This document shows positions 28,649 to 36,975 of a stretch of DNA of 64,000 bases, in pieces. Source of the DNA: a virus. The first letter of the stretch is position 1, and each line of letters opens with the position of its first letter. The stretch spans positions 1 through 64,000 of IMG/VR virus record IMGVR_UViG_3300034073_003741, one strand, 5' to 3'. The notes beneath the pieces were generated by a model. That model was not told the DNA's origin. It saw only the letters and a program-made list of their open reading frames with translations, and did no database searches. Made by a program: the position numbers and the translations under genes.

Positions 28649-29615
28649 TTAATACTTCCACATATGGATTTGGATTTTCTGCTAGTTTTAGTAATTCATG
28701 TTTCCCACAAAACTTTAAGAATCTAACACCAACCATTGATATATTTTTATTAAGGCTAATCTCTTCATCGATTGTTTCAGAGATGATTTTTTTGATATTT
28801 TCTGGTTGATTTTTTAATCCACACAGTAGTAGGTTTCTTTCATAATCTTTACCTACAGTATGTGTGACACCCTCGTGATCAATCCACGTTTGTAACATAA
28901 AGTTATTCCATGTAAAACCTTTTGTATGACGATCTTCGAATACTTGAACTAATCCAGCTTTATTTTTTGAACCTTTTTCTCTCACACCGGGGTAAGCGGA
29001 AAACACATTATCGCTTTTGTCTCCACGAATGCATTTTTTAAATAAAAGCCATTCTGGATTTGGTGGATCTTTAATTTTTTTTGTTTTTGAATCAATTACA
29101 GGTCTGTTTTTATCATCAAAATACCCATTAATTTTAATAGTGGTGTCAGATAGACCATTATATATGGTGACATTATTAGAAATTAATTGTGCAAAATCTT
29201 CATCTGATGAACAAATAACATGATTATCATCGGGGTGTTTTTCAATCCACCCACTGATTAAATCATCTGCTTCTAGTACAGAATTTTCAAGAGTGGTACA
29301 ATTGGTATTTTCTGCAACATACTTCTTAAAAGATTCATATGTTTCCCAAAATAGATTTTCTTCTAACTCTTCATCGGGACTCATCTCTCCCTTATCTCTG
29401 TTTTGCTTATATTGTTTATAAATGTCTTTACGCCAACTTTTTCCTTCAAAGAAGAATACAACATGGGTTGCTTTGAACATTTTCCATGCTTTATTAATAC
29501 TATAAAAAATAGAGTTTACACAAAGAGCCATCTTTTCTTCTAGTGGTGCTTTAATACCATATCTATTTCTATAGAAGATATTAGCAGTATCAACTAAAAT
29601 AAAACATTTATTCAT
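28632..29615 (-). CDS. 5'-3' exonuclease / RNase H (FEN-like, T4 Rnh type)
   Basis: Flap/5'-nuclease family protein of about 327 residues (T4 Rnh is 305), which in T4 removes RNA primers during lagging-strand synthesis. Visible acidic metal-binding motifs in order: ILVDTANIFYRNRY, FFEGKSWRKDIYKQYKQNR (Lys/Arg arch), VLEADDLISGWIE, VICSSDEDFAQLI, KCIRGDKSDNVFSAYPGV. The ATG at 29615 is chosen over ATG at 29630, which lies deeper in the upstream gene; both have weak ribosome-binding sites. Neighbours are a conserved phage protein and a glycosyltransferase, downstream of the clamp gene. Confidence 0.87.
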   Translation of the reverse strand: MNKCFILVDTANIFYRNRYGIKAPLEEKMALCVNSIFYSINKAWKMFKATHVVFFFEGKSWRKDIYKQYKQNRDKGEMSPDEELEENLFWETYESFKKYVAENTNCTTLENSVLEADDLISGWIEKHPDDNHVICSSDEDFAQLISNNVTIYNGLSDTTIKINGYFDDKNRPVIDSKTKKIKDPPNPEWLLFKKCIRGDKSDNVFSAYPGVREKGSKNKAGLVQVFEDRHTKGFTWNNFMLQTWIDHEGVTHTVGKDYERNLLLCGLKNQPENIKKIISETIDEEISLNKNISMVGVRFLKFCGKHELLKLAENPNPYVEVLNAKYN

Positions 29616-29943
29616 ATTTGTCATCATCAATTCTTAGTGCTTTGTTTAAAGATCCGCTGTTTCTATTGTTCATATTGATCCCCACTTCACTGCCAATGTT
29701 TTTACACATTTCAGTGAACCACTGATCAACTATATCCTCTTCAGATGGTCCATTATATCCATTTTTTCTTAATTCTAGAATAAAATATTCATTCCAATCA
29801 AGCTCAAAAAACCCATTTTTAATATTTTCTTTATTGATTTCTGTATTGATTACAGTGACCCACGGTTGTTTTAACTTTGTTGCTTCTTCTTTTGGGGATA
29901 ATTTTTCAGCGGTATTCGATCTTTTAAAAAGGTTTTTGAACAT
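29608..29943 (-). CDS. Conserved T4-like phage protein (unknown)
   Basis: A 111-residue protein with a basic N-terminus (MFKNLFKRSNTAEKL) and a conserved-looking core PWVTVINTEI, FFELDWNEYFILELRKNGY, EEDIVDQWFTEMCKNIG. This type of small acidic protein is common in aquatic T4-like phages beside replication genes, without known function. It follows the glycosyltransferase by 4 bp and overlaps the exonuclease start. Confidence 0.65.
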   Translation of the reverse strand: MFKNLFKRSNTAEKLSPKEEATKLKQPWVTVINTEINKENIKNGFFELDWNEYFILELRKNGYNGPSEEDIVDQWFTEMCKNIGSEVGINMNNRNSGSLNKALRIDDDKYE

Positions 29944-29947
29944 ACTT

Positions 29948-30925
29948 TTATGATAAAATGAAGTTGATTGATTTGGTTTGTTGTTTATCTATTAATTCAT
30001 TGAAAATTTTAAATAAACTATCTTTTGTTTTTTCTAAACTATAAAAATTTTTTAAATAGTCTATATATTCTAAATCATCTGATGAAAAATTATCTATATT
30101 TTCTATTACAGATGGGATTTTATCAATGAAATCTATGTAATCCATAAATTGGACTTTTGTAAATATTGATTCTTTAAAATATTCTGAACCAGCATATCCA
30201 TCAAATCCTAATACCTTGCATCCACACAGTGCGGATTCTAATGGTGGTAATCCAAAACCCTCTGGACCACCAAAAGAAAAAAATAATTTTGATTTTCTGA
30301 ATACTGTAGCAGTTTCTTCTTTTGGTAAGTTTTCTATTTTAATTAATTGCCAATTTGGATATTTTCCTCGAAAATATACGTCAATAAATCTTGCAAAGTT
30401 GCCATTTTTATAGTTTAAATAGCATGCTATATTTTTTTTATTTTTTACATTTTCATTGTAATATAAATTGCTATCTACTCCAATACGAAAATTATATATC
30501 TTATCGTTTGGTAAATTAAATATCTTTTTCAAACCTGTAGTAGTATGTAGTGAATTACTTAAGATAGCAACAGCATTATCATACGTTTTCTTGTGTAACT
30601 CATATGGATTATATGAATAAAATGTTCCATGAATTCCCTGATTAATAATAATATAAGGAATTCCTAATGGTGCAAGTAAATCATTTGCAACCCAAATAAA
30701 TTCTTCACATACTATTACTAGATCATCTTTGGTAAGATGATTTAAATCTAAAATTTCATAATCGTTTTCTACTAATTTTACTATTGATTGTTGTTCTTCT
30801 CTCCAATAAACATATACACAAACATTAAAATTAAGTTCACGTAACAGTTTCATGTGAGATAACAGGACATTTACACCCCCAGAGTTGGGGTTAAAGTGAC
30901 CCATTAAATTAAAAACAAGCCGCAT
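29948..30925 (-). CDS. Glycosyltransferase, GT-B fold (GT4-like)
   Basis: A 325-residue putative nucleotide-sugar-dependent glycosyltransferase. The N-terminal half has the glycine loop of GT-B enzymes (MGHFNPNSGGVNVLLSHMKL) and NQGIHGTFY; the C-terminal half carries the E-x7-E nucleotide-sugar site in GPEGFGLPPLESALCG, then KVLGFDGYAGSEYF. Acceptor unknown: DNA bases, virion proteins or host surface sugars are all conceivable, and the position among replication genes makes DNA modification worth considering. Its ATG overlaps the stop region of the 59-residue gene upstream, with which it shares the promoter at 31170-31198. Confidence 0.8.
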   Translation of the reverse strand: MRLVFNLMGHFNPNSGGVNVLLSHMKLLRELNFNVCVYVYWREEQQSIVKLVENDYEILDLNHLTKDDLVIVCEEFIWVANDLLAPLGIPYIIINQGIHGTFYSYNPYELHKKTYDNAVAILSNSLHTTTGLKKIFNLPNDKIYNFRIGVDSNLYYNENVKNKKNIACYLNYKNGNFARFIDVYFRGKYPNWQLIKIENLPKEETATVFRKSKLFFSFGGPEGFGLPPLESALCGCKVLGFDGYAGSEYFKESIFTKVQFMDYIDFIDKIPSVIENIDNFSSDDLEYIDYLKNFYSLEKTKDSLFKIFNELIDKQQTKSINFILS

Positions 30926-31105
30926 TTATCTATTCCTAAGTTCTTTTTCAAACTTTTTATATTGTTCTGACTTGTATAGATCTCGCTCATCGAACTTGAG
31001 CATATTGTCTCTACAATATTCTTTATAATTTTCAATGTCATCAAAAATTTTAGAAACTTCGGGCTTCATACGAAGATGCTTTTCAATGAATTTTGGCTGT
31101 GCCAT
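30926..31105 (-). CDS. Small conserved phage protein, 59 residues
   Basis: Short gene starting ATG GCA CAG at 31105 with AAAGGA 11 bp upstream and ending directly against the glycosyltransferase start. The product is charged and helical (KFIEKHLRMKPEVSKIFDDI, then YKSEQYKKFEKELRNR). It is the first gene after a near-consensus promoter and leader hairpin, so it is probably well expressed early. No function recognised. Confidence 0.7.
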   Translation of the reverse strand: MAQPKFIEKHLRMKPEVSKIFDDIENYKEYCRDNMLKFDERDLYKSEQYKKFEKELRNR

Positions 31106-31148
31106 GTTTGAATATTTCCTTTAAATGTTGTTTAGAATTTTAAAAATT

Positions 31149-31165
31149 TCACCTTGCGTAGGTGA
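31149..31165 (-). promoter_or_regulatory. 5'-leader inverted repeat
   Basis: TCACCT-ACGCA-AGGTGA, 6-bp arms and 5-nt spacer, starting 4 bp after the -10 hexamer. Same geometry as the repeat before moxR but unrelated sequence, which favours an RNA hairpin over a shared operator. Confidence 0.5.
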
Positions 31166-31169
31166 TGCT

Positions 31170-31198
31170 ATTTTAGCACTGCTTGTTATAGATGTCAA
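31170..31198 (-). promoter_or_regulatory. Strong sigma70-like promoter
   Basis: -35 TTGACA (perfect), 17-bp spacer, -10 TAAAAT. It overlaps the stop codon of the sliding clamp gene and reads into the 59-residue gene, the glycosyltransferase and the exonuclease. Confidence 0.75.
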
Positions 31199-31926
31199 GC
31201 TCTCGCTGGCAATATATAATTATAAACTGCATGATTACTTGTTACAGTGATCATCATTGCGCCTTCATTGGAAAATTTTATTTTTTTACTTCCTGGTAAG
31301 TTAAACAAAGATAAAGTTTGTGAAATTGGCCATGAAAATTTGTTTCTTAATTTTTTACTAACATTTTTTTCAAAAATGTATGAGCCGTAGTAAGAACCTT
31401 GATCACCAAAATTAAATATTAAATTTCCTGCTGTGGTTGTAACACTAAAATTCTTTTCTTGATTATTCAACGCTACTTGATATTTGAATTTTTGCATACT
31501 TGTATCGGATGGTTCAAAATCAATTTCCCAATATATTTGTTTTAATCTTATTGATTTTAATTTTTCATTAATTATTTCAGTATTCATTAATCTATAATGA
31601 TTTTTAAAATCATTATTTTTATTATTAAATTCAATTGCTATTGGTAATTTTTGATCATCTTTGTCAGATTTGATAACTTTTATTATTGGATCGTCTTTAT
31701 ATTCTGGGCACTTAAGTAATGTATTTAATTTTTCTATATTACCCATTCCAAATGTATAGTTAAAATCTGGAATGGGTGAATTGGTAATTGCTTGTAATAC
31801 TACACTTTTATCTTCCGCCATTGATTCAATAATAGTTTCATTATTTTCATTGGTGTGAATTTTTAAGGCAGGAAATAAACCCATTAAATGCGTGTGCTGT
31901 ACTATATCGTCTAATATTTGTTTCAT
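31195..31926 (-). CDS. 45: Sliding clamp, gp45-like
   Basis: A 243-residue clamp of the T4 gp45 type (228 residues in T4), the trimeric ring that tethers the polymerase and, in T4, also activates late transcription. Evidence is the size, the sequence style (KQILDDIVQHTHLMGLFPAL, FNYTFGMGNIEKLNTLLKC, EGAMMITVTSNHAVYNYILP) and its place 3 bp after the family B polymerase. Clamps diverge strongly, so the call rests partly on context. It belongs to the dsbA-methyltransferase-polymerase-clamp operon. Confidence 0.8.
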   Translation of the reverse strand: MKQILDDIVQHTHLMGLFPALKIHTNENNETIIESMAEDKSVVLQAITNSPIPDFNYTFGMGNIEKLNTLLKCPEYKDDPIIKVIKSDKDDQKLPIAIEFNNKNNDFKNHYRLMNTEIINEKLKSIRLKQIYWEIDFEPSDTSMQKFKYQVALNNQEKNFSVTTTAGNLIFNFGDQGSYYGSYIFEKNVSKKLRNKFSWPISQTLSLFNLPGSKKIKFSNEGAMMITVTSNHAVYNYILPARA

Positions 31927-31929
31927 AAA

Positions 31930-34629
31930 TTATACAAATTCAAAAATGTTGCTAAATGTGTTATTTTCTTGTGTATTTTTTATCGACCAATTTAATATAC
32001 CTATCAAATTGTCTAATTTTTTATCAATGATGGCTTCTTCCATAGCTTCATGGTCAAATGGTAGTTTCTTAAACCACTCTGGTAATCTCAAATCATCTAT
32101 AGGATATGCTACTGATGTGTATCCTAACTGATTATCTTTTATTTTGCAAACTATAATTTTTGAACCATCAGTAATATTTAATGAGTATCTATCATTGTTT
32201 AATTTTTTTAGGGTATTCCAATTTAAAGATGCTCTAACATGACCAGGTAAATTTGCTTTTCCTAAGTCACTCTCTTTTTTTGCTAATGCAGTGATATTAT
32301 TAACTCTTTTTGGAGTTCCTTTCTCCCAACCTGGTTTTTTTCTAAATTCTGCTCTGAAGCTTTTTATAAGTTCTACAATTTCATGCTCTTTACTGCCAGT
32401 AAGAATTTTTTTCAAAATTGAGCTTAAAAAATTCTGCATGTAATCAGGAGTATCACTTCTTTTTAGATCTAGGCCCATTGCTTTAATTTTACCGGGAGAA
32501 CCGTCAATATCATAACGTTTGCCATCTTTATCATAATAAAGAACAGCGTATCTTTTTTTGGTTATGAACAGACCTTTTGATGCCACTATTTCCCGGCCAG
32601 CTTTAATAACTTCTCCTCTACTTGGTGGACAATGGAATTGATTTAACATAAAATCAGAAAATGAGGAATTTACATTATCTGCAACAGCATTATACAACTT
32701 AATTGCAATTTCACCATCCCATTCTATTTTTTTACTATTGATATCATCTTTTAAAATTGGATATGCTGAAAAATAACAACTATCAGTGTCAGAATAAATT
32801 ACTGATTTTCCAGTATGATCATAATCTCCACATATAATTTCATTAATTTTTGAATTCATGTGTTTGACAATTTGTCTACCAGTAAGTGTAGTTGATTGAC
32901 CAATTCTCTTATCATAAAAACGACATCCTGCATTAAGAATAGCTCCATATAATGAGTTCAAGTTAATTTTTTTTACTAATTGTCTTTTATCCCAATATTC
33001 CTCTTCTTGAGAGTTTCCATTCTCTTTTGAAATTTTAAGTTTAGCTTGTAGTTCCTTTCTTTCAACGTACCATTTTTTTAGAAGTCCCGGGATAACTCCT
33101 TCGTTCTCATAAGAAAATATAGTACCGTTGGCAGATAACATCCACGGTTTGTTACTTTCAAATATTATTTGATATACTTCAGCAGCTGAAAATGTTTGAC
33201 TTGATCCATTCTCCCAATTTATTTCAATTTCAGTTCCTATTTCTTTATTCATAACTGATTCATATTCAAAACTGCCAAATAATCCTTCCCATGCGGCGGC
33301 GAATTTTTTACCCTCTCTCATTTGAAATTTTATATATGCTTCAGTTTTTTCTTGATTTAGCTGACCAACAATAGTTTCAGGACCCATGTTTAATGCTCTA
33401 ATAACACTTGGGTATAGACTATTAATATCAACAGAACCAATCCAATCATGTAATCCTTTTTTAGGATATGCTACATACGCTCCTGCGGCTTTATCTTCGA
33501 TGTCATCTTCTTTATCTTCATCATCTACCTCTTGATCATTTGTTCTAATTCTTGATGGTACAATTAATCCTCTATAATGCGCTTCATTGATAATTGCTTG
33601 TTCAGTTACTGCTACTGCACCAAGTACCTTCGGTAACAATACTGTATTTTCATGAGCAATTGAATTAGCTAAGCTTAAAAATTTCAACTTTTTATCCAAC
33701 TTGTTTAGAAGAGTTACGTCTTGTCTATTATATTCAATAAATTTTTTGAAATCGTTGTTATATAACTGATCCAAAGAACCTTCATATTCAGTCTTTCGTT
33801 CTCCCAATTCAAATTCAGCAATTGAATCTAGACTAAAACTAGGTCTTTCTTCATACGTATATTTTCTGTATAGTTCTAGACTATCTAGATGGACTCTACC
33901 AACTAACGTATAGGTAACCGCATGTTTTCCATACTTTTCATATTCTTTTTTTACGGGATAATAATCCCATAAGCAAAATTTTCTAGTATAATCTTTACCT
34001 AGAGATTTAATAGTTCTATGTACTGTATAAGGGATATCAAAACCTGTGCTATTCCATCCACTTAATACATCTACATCTTCGATTAACTGAAGAAAAGTAT
34101 CAATAAGATCCCTTTCTTCTTCAAATATATAAGTATTTGGAAAATCTTTGGTTAATTCAACTGCTTGTTCAAGTGTCAATGTTTTAGGTGGAATTGCCAA
34201 TGTTATTAATGCATCTAAATGTTGCATATATAAAGATATTGCATTTATTGGCATAAATGCATCTTCAGGTGATGCATAACCCCGATCTGGATCAAAGTCA
34301 ACCTCAATGTCAAAAAAACATACATTAAGGTTTGGTGGTTCTTTACCTAAATAATTTTCTTCTAAACATCTTGAAATTGCAGATAGATCACTCTCGTATA
34401 GTTTATAATTATTTTTTATTCTTTCTTCTTTTTTGAAATCCTTATAGGAAGTAGTTGATACTTTATCTAACTTTTTTCCAAAAATGGATCTATACTTACC
34501 TTTGTCATTTTCATAATAAAAACAGTATTTTGCTGGATAAGTATTATAAACTCTTCCTTTTTTGGGATCTCTTTCTACTACATGGACTAAATCTTTTTGC
34601 TTATCCCAAATTGCATCAACATAACTCAT
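31930..34629 (-). CDS. 43: Family B DNA polymerase, gp43-like
   Basis: An 899-residue replicative polymerase (T4 gp43 is 898) with proofreading. Exonuclease motifs: FFDIEVDFD at 105-113, DVLSGWNSTGFDIPY near 210, YNRQDVTLL near 300. Polymerase motifs: A, DINSLYPSV near 400; B, KKINLNSLYGA near 550; C, YSDTDS near 610. All catalytic acids are present and no intein or break is seen. The C-terminal end probably binds the clamp encoded next. Transcribed from the promoter before dsbA. Confidence 0.97.
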   Translation of the reverse strand: MSYVDAIWDKQKDLVHVVERDPKKGRVYNTYPAKYCFYYENDKGKYRSIFGKKLDKVSTTSYKDFKKEERIKNNYKLYESDLSAISRCLEENYLGKEPPNLNVCFFDIEVDFDPDRGYASPEDAFMPINAISLYMQHLDALITLAIPPKTLTLEQAVELTKDFPNTYIFEEERDLIDTFLQLIEDVDVLSGWNSTGFDIPYTVHRTIKSLGKDYTRKFCLWDYYPVKKEYEKYGKHAVTYTLVGRVHLDSLELYRKYTYEERPSFSLDSIAEFELGERKTEYEGSLDQLYNNDFKKFIEYNRQDVTLLNKLDKKLKFLSLANSIAHENTVLLPKVLGAVAVTEQAIINEAHYRGLIVPSRIRTNDQEVDDEDKEDDIEDKAAGAYVAYPKKGLHDWIGSVDINSLYPSVIRALNMGPETIVGQLNQEKTEAYIKFQMREGKKFAAAWEGLFGSFEYESVMNKEIGTEIEINWENGSSQTFSAAEVYQIIFESNKPWMLSANGTIFSYENEGVIPGLLKKWYVERKELQAKLKISKENGNSQEEEYWDKRQLVKKINLNSLYGAILNAGCRFYDKRIGQSTTLTGRQIVKHMNSKINEIICGDYDHTGKSVIYSDTDSCYFSAYPILKDDINSKKIEWDGEIAIKLYNAVADNVNSSFSDFMLNQFHCPPSRGEVIKAGREIVASKGLFITKKRYAVLYYDKDGKRYDIDGSPGKIKAMGLDLKRSDTPDYMQNFLSSILKKILTGSKEHEIVELIKSFRAEFRKKPGWEKGTPKRVNNITALAKKESDLGKANLPGHVRASLNWNTLKKLNNDRYSLNITDGSKIIVCKIKDNQLGYTSVAYPIDDLRLPEWFKKLPFDHEAMEEAIIDKKLDNLIGILNWSIKNTQENNTFSNIFEFV

Positions 34630-34631
34630 AG

Positions 34632-35249
34632 TTAACAGTTTTCGTTTTCGACACCAATGACATATCCGTCGTTGTTTATAATTAATTTTCTTAAAATTTC
34701 ATCGTGTGCAGTTGTGTGACCCGCTATTAAAGCATAATGAAGTTCAACTGGTAATCTATTTCGATAGAATCCAAAAGTTTTTTTATAAACTTGAATATTG
34801 AATCTAGCAATATCACTTAACGTGAAATTACTTTTATGCATTTCGTAATAAGAGTCAAACTCAACATCTTGTGGTAAGTTTGTTGGCCAGATAATAATTA
34901 AATGTTTACATTTATATGCAAGTGCATCAATTACATTCATAGCTTCGTTTAAAAACAAATGTTCTAATATATCACCCATGATACATAAATCATAATGATG
35001 TGTTCTATCTGTTTTAACAAAATCAATTATATCTTGATAAAAAACATTTCTATATTTTGATTTTAAATCATAATCAGTAATATATTTTTCAACAGGTTCA
35101 ACTGCATCACATACAATTTCAGAACTTACTGAATTAATTATATTTTTATATTTACCTTGGCCTGGACCTACGTCTAATACAGTTTTTGGTTTTAATGCTG
35201 TTATATGGTCTATAACTTCTTTATTAAAAGCTGAAAGGGATGTAGGCAT
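34632..35249 (-). CDS. SAM-dependent class I methyltransferase
   Basis: A 205-residue methyltransferase. Motif I LDVGPGQGKY near 28 binds S-adenosylmethionine; CDAVEPVEKYI supplies the acidic ribose-binding residue; YDLCIMGDILEHL resembles motif II of small-molecule or sugar methyltransferases. No DNA methylase NPPY/DPPY motif is visible, so DNA base methylation is not supported. The ATG at 35249 is preferred over a TTG at 35255; it begins 2 bp after the dsbA stop. Lies in the replisome operon. Confidence 0.78.
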   Translation of the reverse strand: MPTSLSAFNKEVIDHITALKPKTVLDVGPGQGKYKNIINSVSSEIVCDAVEPVEKYITDYDLKSKYRNVFYQDIIDFVKTDRTHHYDLCIMGDILEHLFLNEAMNVIDALAYKCKHLIIIWPTNLPQDVEFDSYYEMHKSNFTLSDIARFNIQVYKKTFGFYRNRLPVELHYALIAGHTTAHDEILRKLIINNDGYVIGVENENC

Positions 35250-35251
35250 AT

Positions 35252-35524
35252 TCAATCTTCTTTTCTAATATGCGCATGACCACTAATATCAACGATAGTC
35301 TCCAAATCATCAAATTCACGAAATACTTGATCCCATTGATCTTTCAATGCAATTCTTATCGCTTTTCTAATTATACTTGGTTTTACTTCCAGTTCTTCTG
35401 AAACTGCTTTAATTGTTTCATTTAGCCCTTCAGTTAAATCCTGAATTTCTCGCATGACAGTTACGCCTTCTGCGATTATTTGTTTGATTTTTGCTTGTTC
35501 TGGTGCGCCATATGCTTTGCTCAT
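35252..35524 (-). CDS. DsbA-like double-stranded DNA-binding protein
   Basis: A 90-residue helical protein of the T4 DsbA type (89 residues in T4), a small duplex-DNA-binding protein that in T4 binds near late promoters. Visible: AKIKQIIAEGVTVMREIQDL, TEGLNETIKAVSEELEV, IIRKAIRIALKDQWDQVFRE. The start is fixed at 35524 by the strong ribosome-binding site AAAGGAG; a longer frame upstream is not needed. First gene of the replisome operon. Assignment is by size and pattern, not close identity. Confidence 0.72.
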   Translation of the reverse strand: MSKAYGAPEQAKIKQIIAEGVTVMREIQDLTEGLNETIKAVSEELEVKPSIIRKAIRIALKDQWDQVFREFDDLETIVDISGHAHIRKED

Positions 35525-35543
35525 AAAAACTCCTTTGCCAAAT

Positions 35544-35572
35544 ATTATACTACATGAGAAGCTATGATACAA
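35544..35572 (-). promoter_or_regulatory. Sigma70-like promoter for the replisome operon
   Basis: -35 TTGTAT, 17-bp spacer, -10 TATAAT (perfect). The expected start lies about 13 bp before the dsbA ATG, giving a very short leader that begins at the AAAGGAG site. Confidence 0.65.
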
Positions 35573-35589
35573 GTACTCGTAGCTTCTCA
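35555..35589 (-). terminator. Long inverted repeat overlapping the dsbA promoter
   Basis: TGAGAAGCTA and TAGCTTCTCA form a perfect 10-bp stem with a 15-nt loop. It lies 31 bp after the stop of the intein-bearing gene and contains the -35 hexamer of the dsbA promoter in its loop. No U-tract follows, so it may be a terminator of the upstream gene or an operator on this promoter. Confidence 0.5.
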
Positions 35590-35620
35590 CATTATAAAAA
35601 TGTTGATGAATTCTATTAAA

Positions 35621-36949
35621 TTATTTTTTTGGCAAGTCTTTAGATAAATCCATTCCCGGAGGTATAGAAGCTAAAACTGATTCAATATCGTAACCAATAC
35701 TTAGTACAAACTTTATAATATTTTTTGGATCTGCCGTCATTTCAGGTTGTTGCAAAGCTGTAGCTAACATTTGTTGTTTATCAGAATCTGATAAAGTATT
35801 ATCGGGTTTATAATCTGCACCAGCTAATTTTTTAATAAAATTTAGATTCTTTTTATCAAGAGCTTCTTGATCAACTGTTTCATTTTCTTGTATATTAGTG
35901 TAGTTCATATTTTCTTTTTTAGCTCCCCAGTTTTTAGATCCTTTTTTCCTGCATTTAACTAATGCTCCACTATTTCCAGTAATTGTAATAATTCCACATC
36001 CATCAGTTTCTTGCATCATTACCCAAGTACCATTTTCTGTTTCTGGGCACCATACGTCAGTTTTATTTTCTTTAATAATCTTGAAGTTAGTTAAATTTTT
36101 ATATCTTTTATTGCTTACATAATAACATGAATAAATCTCATGATTATAATATTCTTTCCAAGTAACAGTTCCACCGTTTAAAAATGCAGCTAAAATAAAA
36201 GCATTACGATGTTCTACATCTTTTTGCTTAAAATTAAAAGATTGCTTGCCATAATTTCCACTATATTCCCAATCCAGATTACTTATACTGTTATTATTTT
36301 CAGTAAGACGTCTAGCTTTACATTGGTTTCCATCATAAACAATTGCGCTAAATAACCAACTTTGACGTTGTTCTGGTGATATATCTAAAATATATTTTAT
36401 CCAATTATCACCATATTTAAATATTTTATCTTTTCGTATCGATTCCCCACCTTCATATGGTGCAGTAACTACTAAATGTTTTTTATGCTTGAAATCAATC
36501 ATGTCAGTAGATTCTAATAATGCCATATTATTAGTTTTTTCATATTTTCCTATTTTAGAAGTTTTTTGTTCAGGAAATTTTATTACCCATTTATGATTCG
36601 GGGTACATTCAAAAACAAATCCAGTATTACCGCTTCTAATTACATTGGTTTCGGCATTTTTGTAACGATGCAAATTTGTTATTGGTTTAAATTCCATAAC
36701 ATCTTTTTGCATATTATAAGTTAAAATGTTATCGCCTATATTTAATTCGTCTACTTTTTTCCATCCTTCTTTAGTTAACGCTTTTGATGTTTCTTCTGGA
36801 ACACAAGCATATGCGCTTGGCCACACTTTATATCTACTTTTTACTTTATAATAACATGCATCCTTTTTTTCCATCATTACTGACTCTGAAAATAATGGAC
36901 CGCCACATTCTGGGCATTTTCTGCTTTTTAAAGATTGATTATTTTTCAT
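35621..36949 (-). CDS. Conserved phage zinc-ribbon protein interrupted by an intein
   Basis: A 442-residue precursor. Residues 1-48 (CPECGG zinc knuckle at 12-17, then KDACYYKVKSRYKVWPSAYA) and 327-442 (SGALVKCRKKGSKNWG onward) join into a continuous 164-residue protein whose junction KVWPSAYA/SGALVKCRKKG matches a motif common in small basic phage proteins of unknown function. Between them, residues 49-326 form an intein (separate entry). The mature protein is Lys-rich at the join and acidic/helical at its C-terminus (IIKFVLSIGYDIESVLASIP). Ribosome-binding site AAGGAAC supports the ATG at 36949. It neighbours other basic, possibly capsid-internal proteins. Confidence 0.82.
   Translation of the reverse strand: MKNNQSLKSRKCPECGGPLFSESVMMEKKDACYYKVKSRYKVWPSAYACVPEETSKALTKEGWKKVDELNIGDNILTYNMQKDVMEFKPITNLHRYKNAETNVIRSGNTGFVFECTPNHKWVIKFPEQKTSKIGKYEKTNNMALLESTDMIDFKHKKHLVVTAPYEGGESIRKDKIFKYGDNWIKYILDISPEQRQSWLFSAIVYDGNQCKARRLTENNNSISNLDWEYSGNYGKQSFNFKQKDVEHRNAFILAAFLNGGTVTWKEYYNHEIYSCYYVSNKRYKNLTNFKIIKENKTDVWCPETENGTWVMMQETDGCGIITITGNSGALVKCRKKGSKNWGAKKENMNYTNIQENETVDQEALDKKNLNFIKKLAGADYKPDNTLSDSDKQQMLATALQQPEMTADPKNIIKFVLSIGYDIESVLASIPPGMDLSKDLPKK
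35972..36805 (-). other. Intein, 278 residues, with degenerate LAGLIDADG-like centre
   Basis: Protein-splicing element inserted between Ala48 and Ser327 of its host protein. Block A: Cys1 and CVPEETSKALTKEGWKKVDE at residues 49-68, followed by LNIGDNILTY. Block B: ECTPNHKW with T116-x-x-H119. Block F: DVWCPETENGTWVMM near 298-312. Block G: ITITGN followed by Ser+1. The penultimate residue is Gly rather than the usual His. The centre (SPEQRQSWLFSAIVYDG at 191-207 and HRNAFILAAFLNGG near 247) resembles a decayed LAGLIDADG endonuclease whose acidic active site is not clearly intact, so it probably splices but no longer homes. Confidence 0.85.
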
Positions 36950-36975
36950 ATTTGTTCCTTGGCAGGTGATGTATT

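Noticed and set aside
34632-35249. DNA adenine/cytosine methylase
   Set aside because: SAM-binding motif is present, but no DPPY/NPPY or PC catalytic motif.
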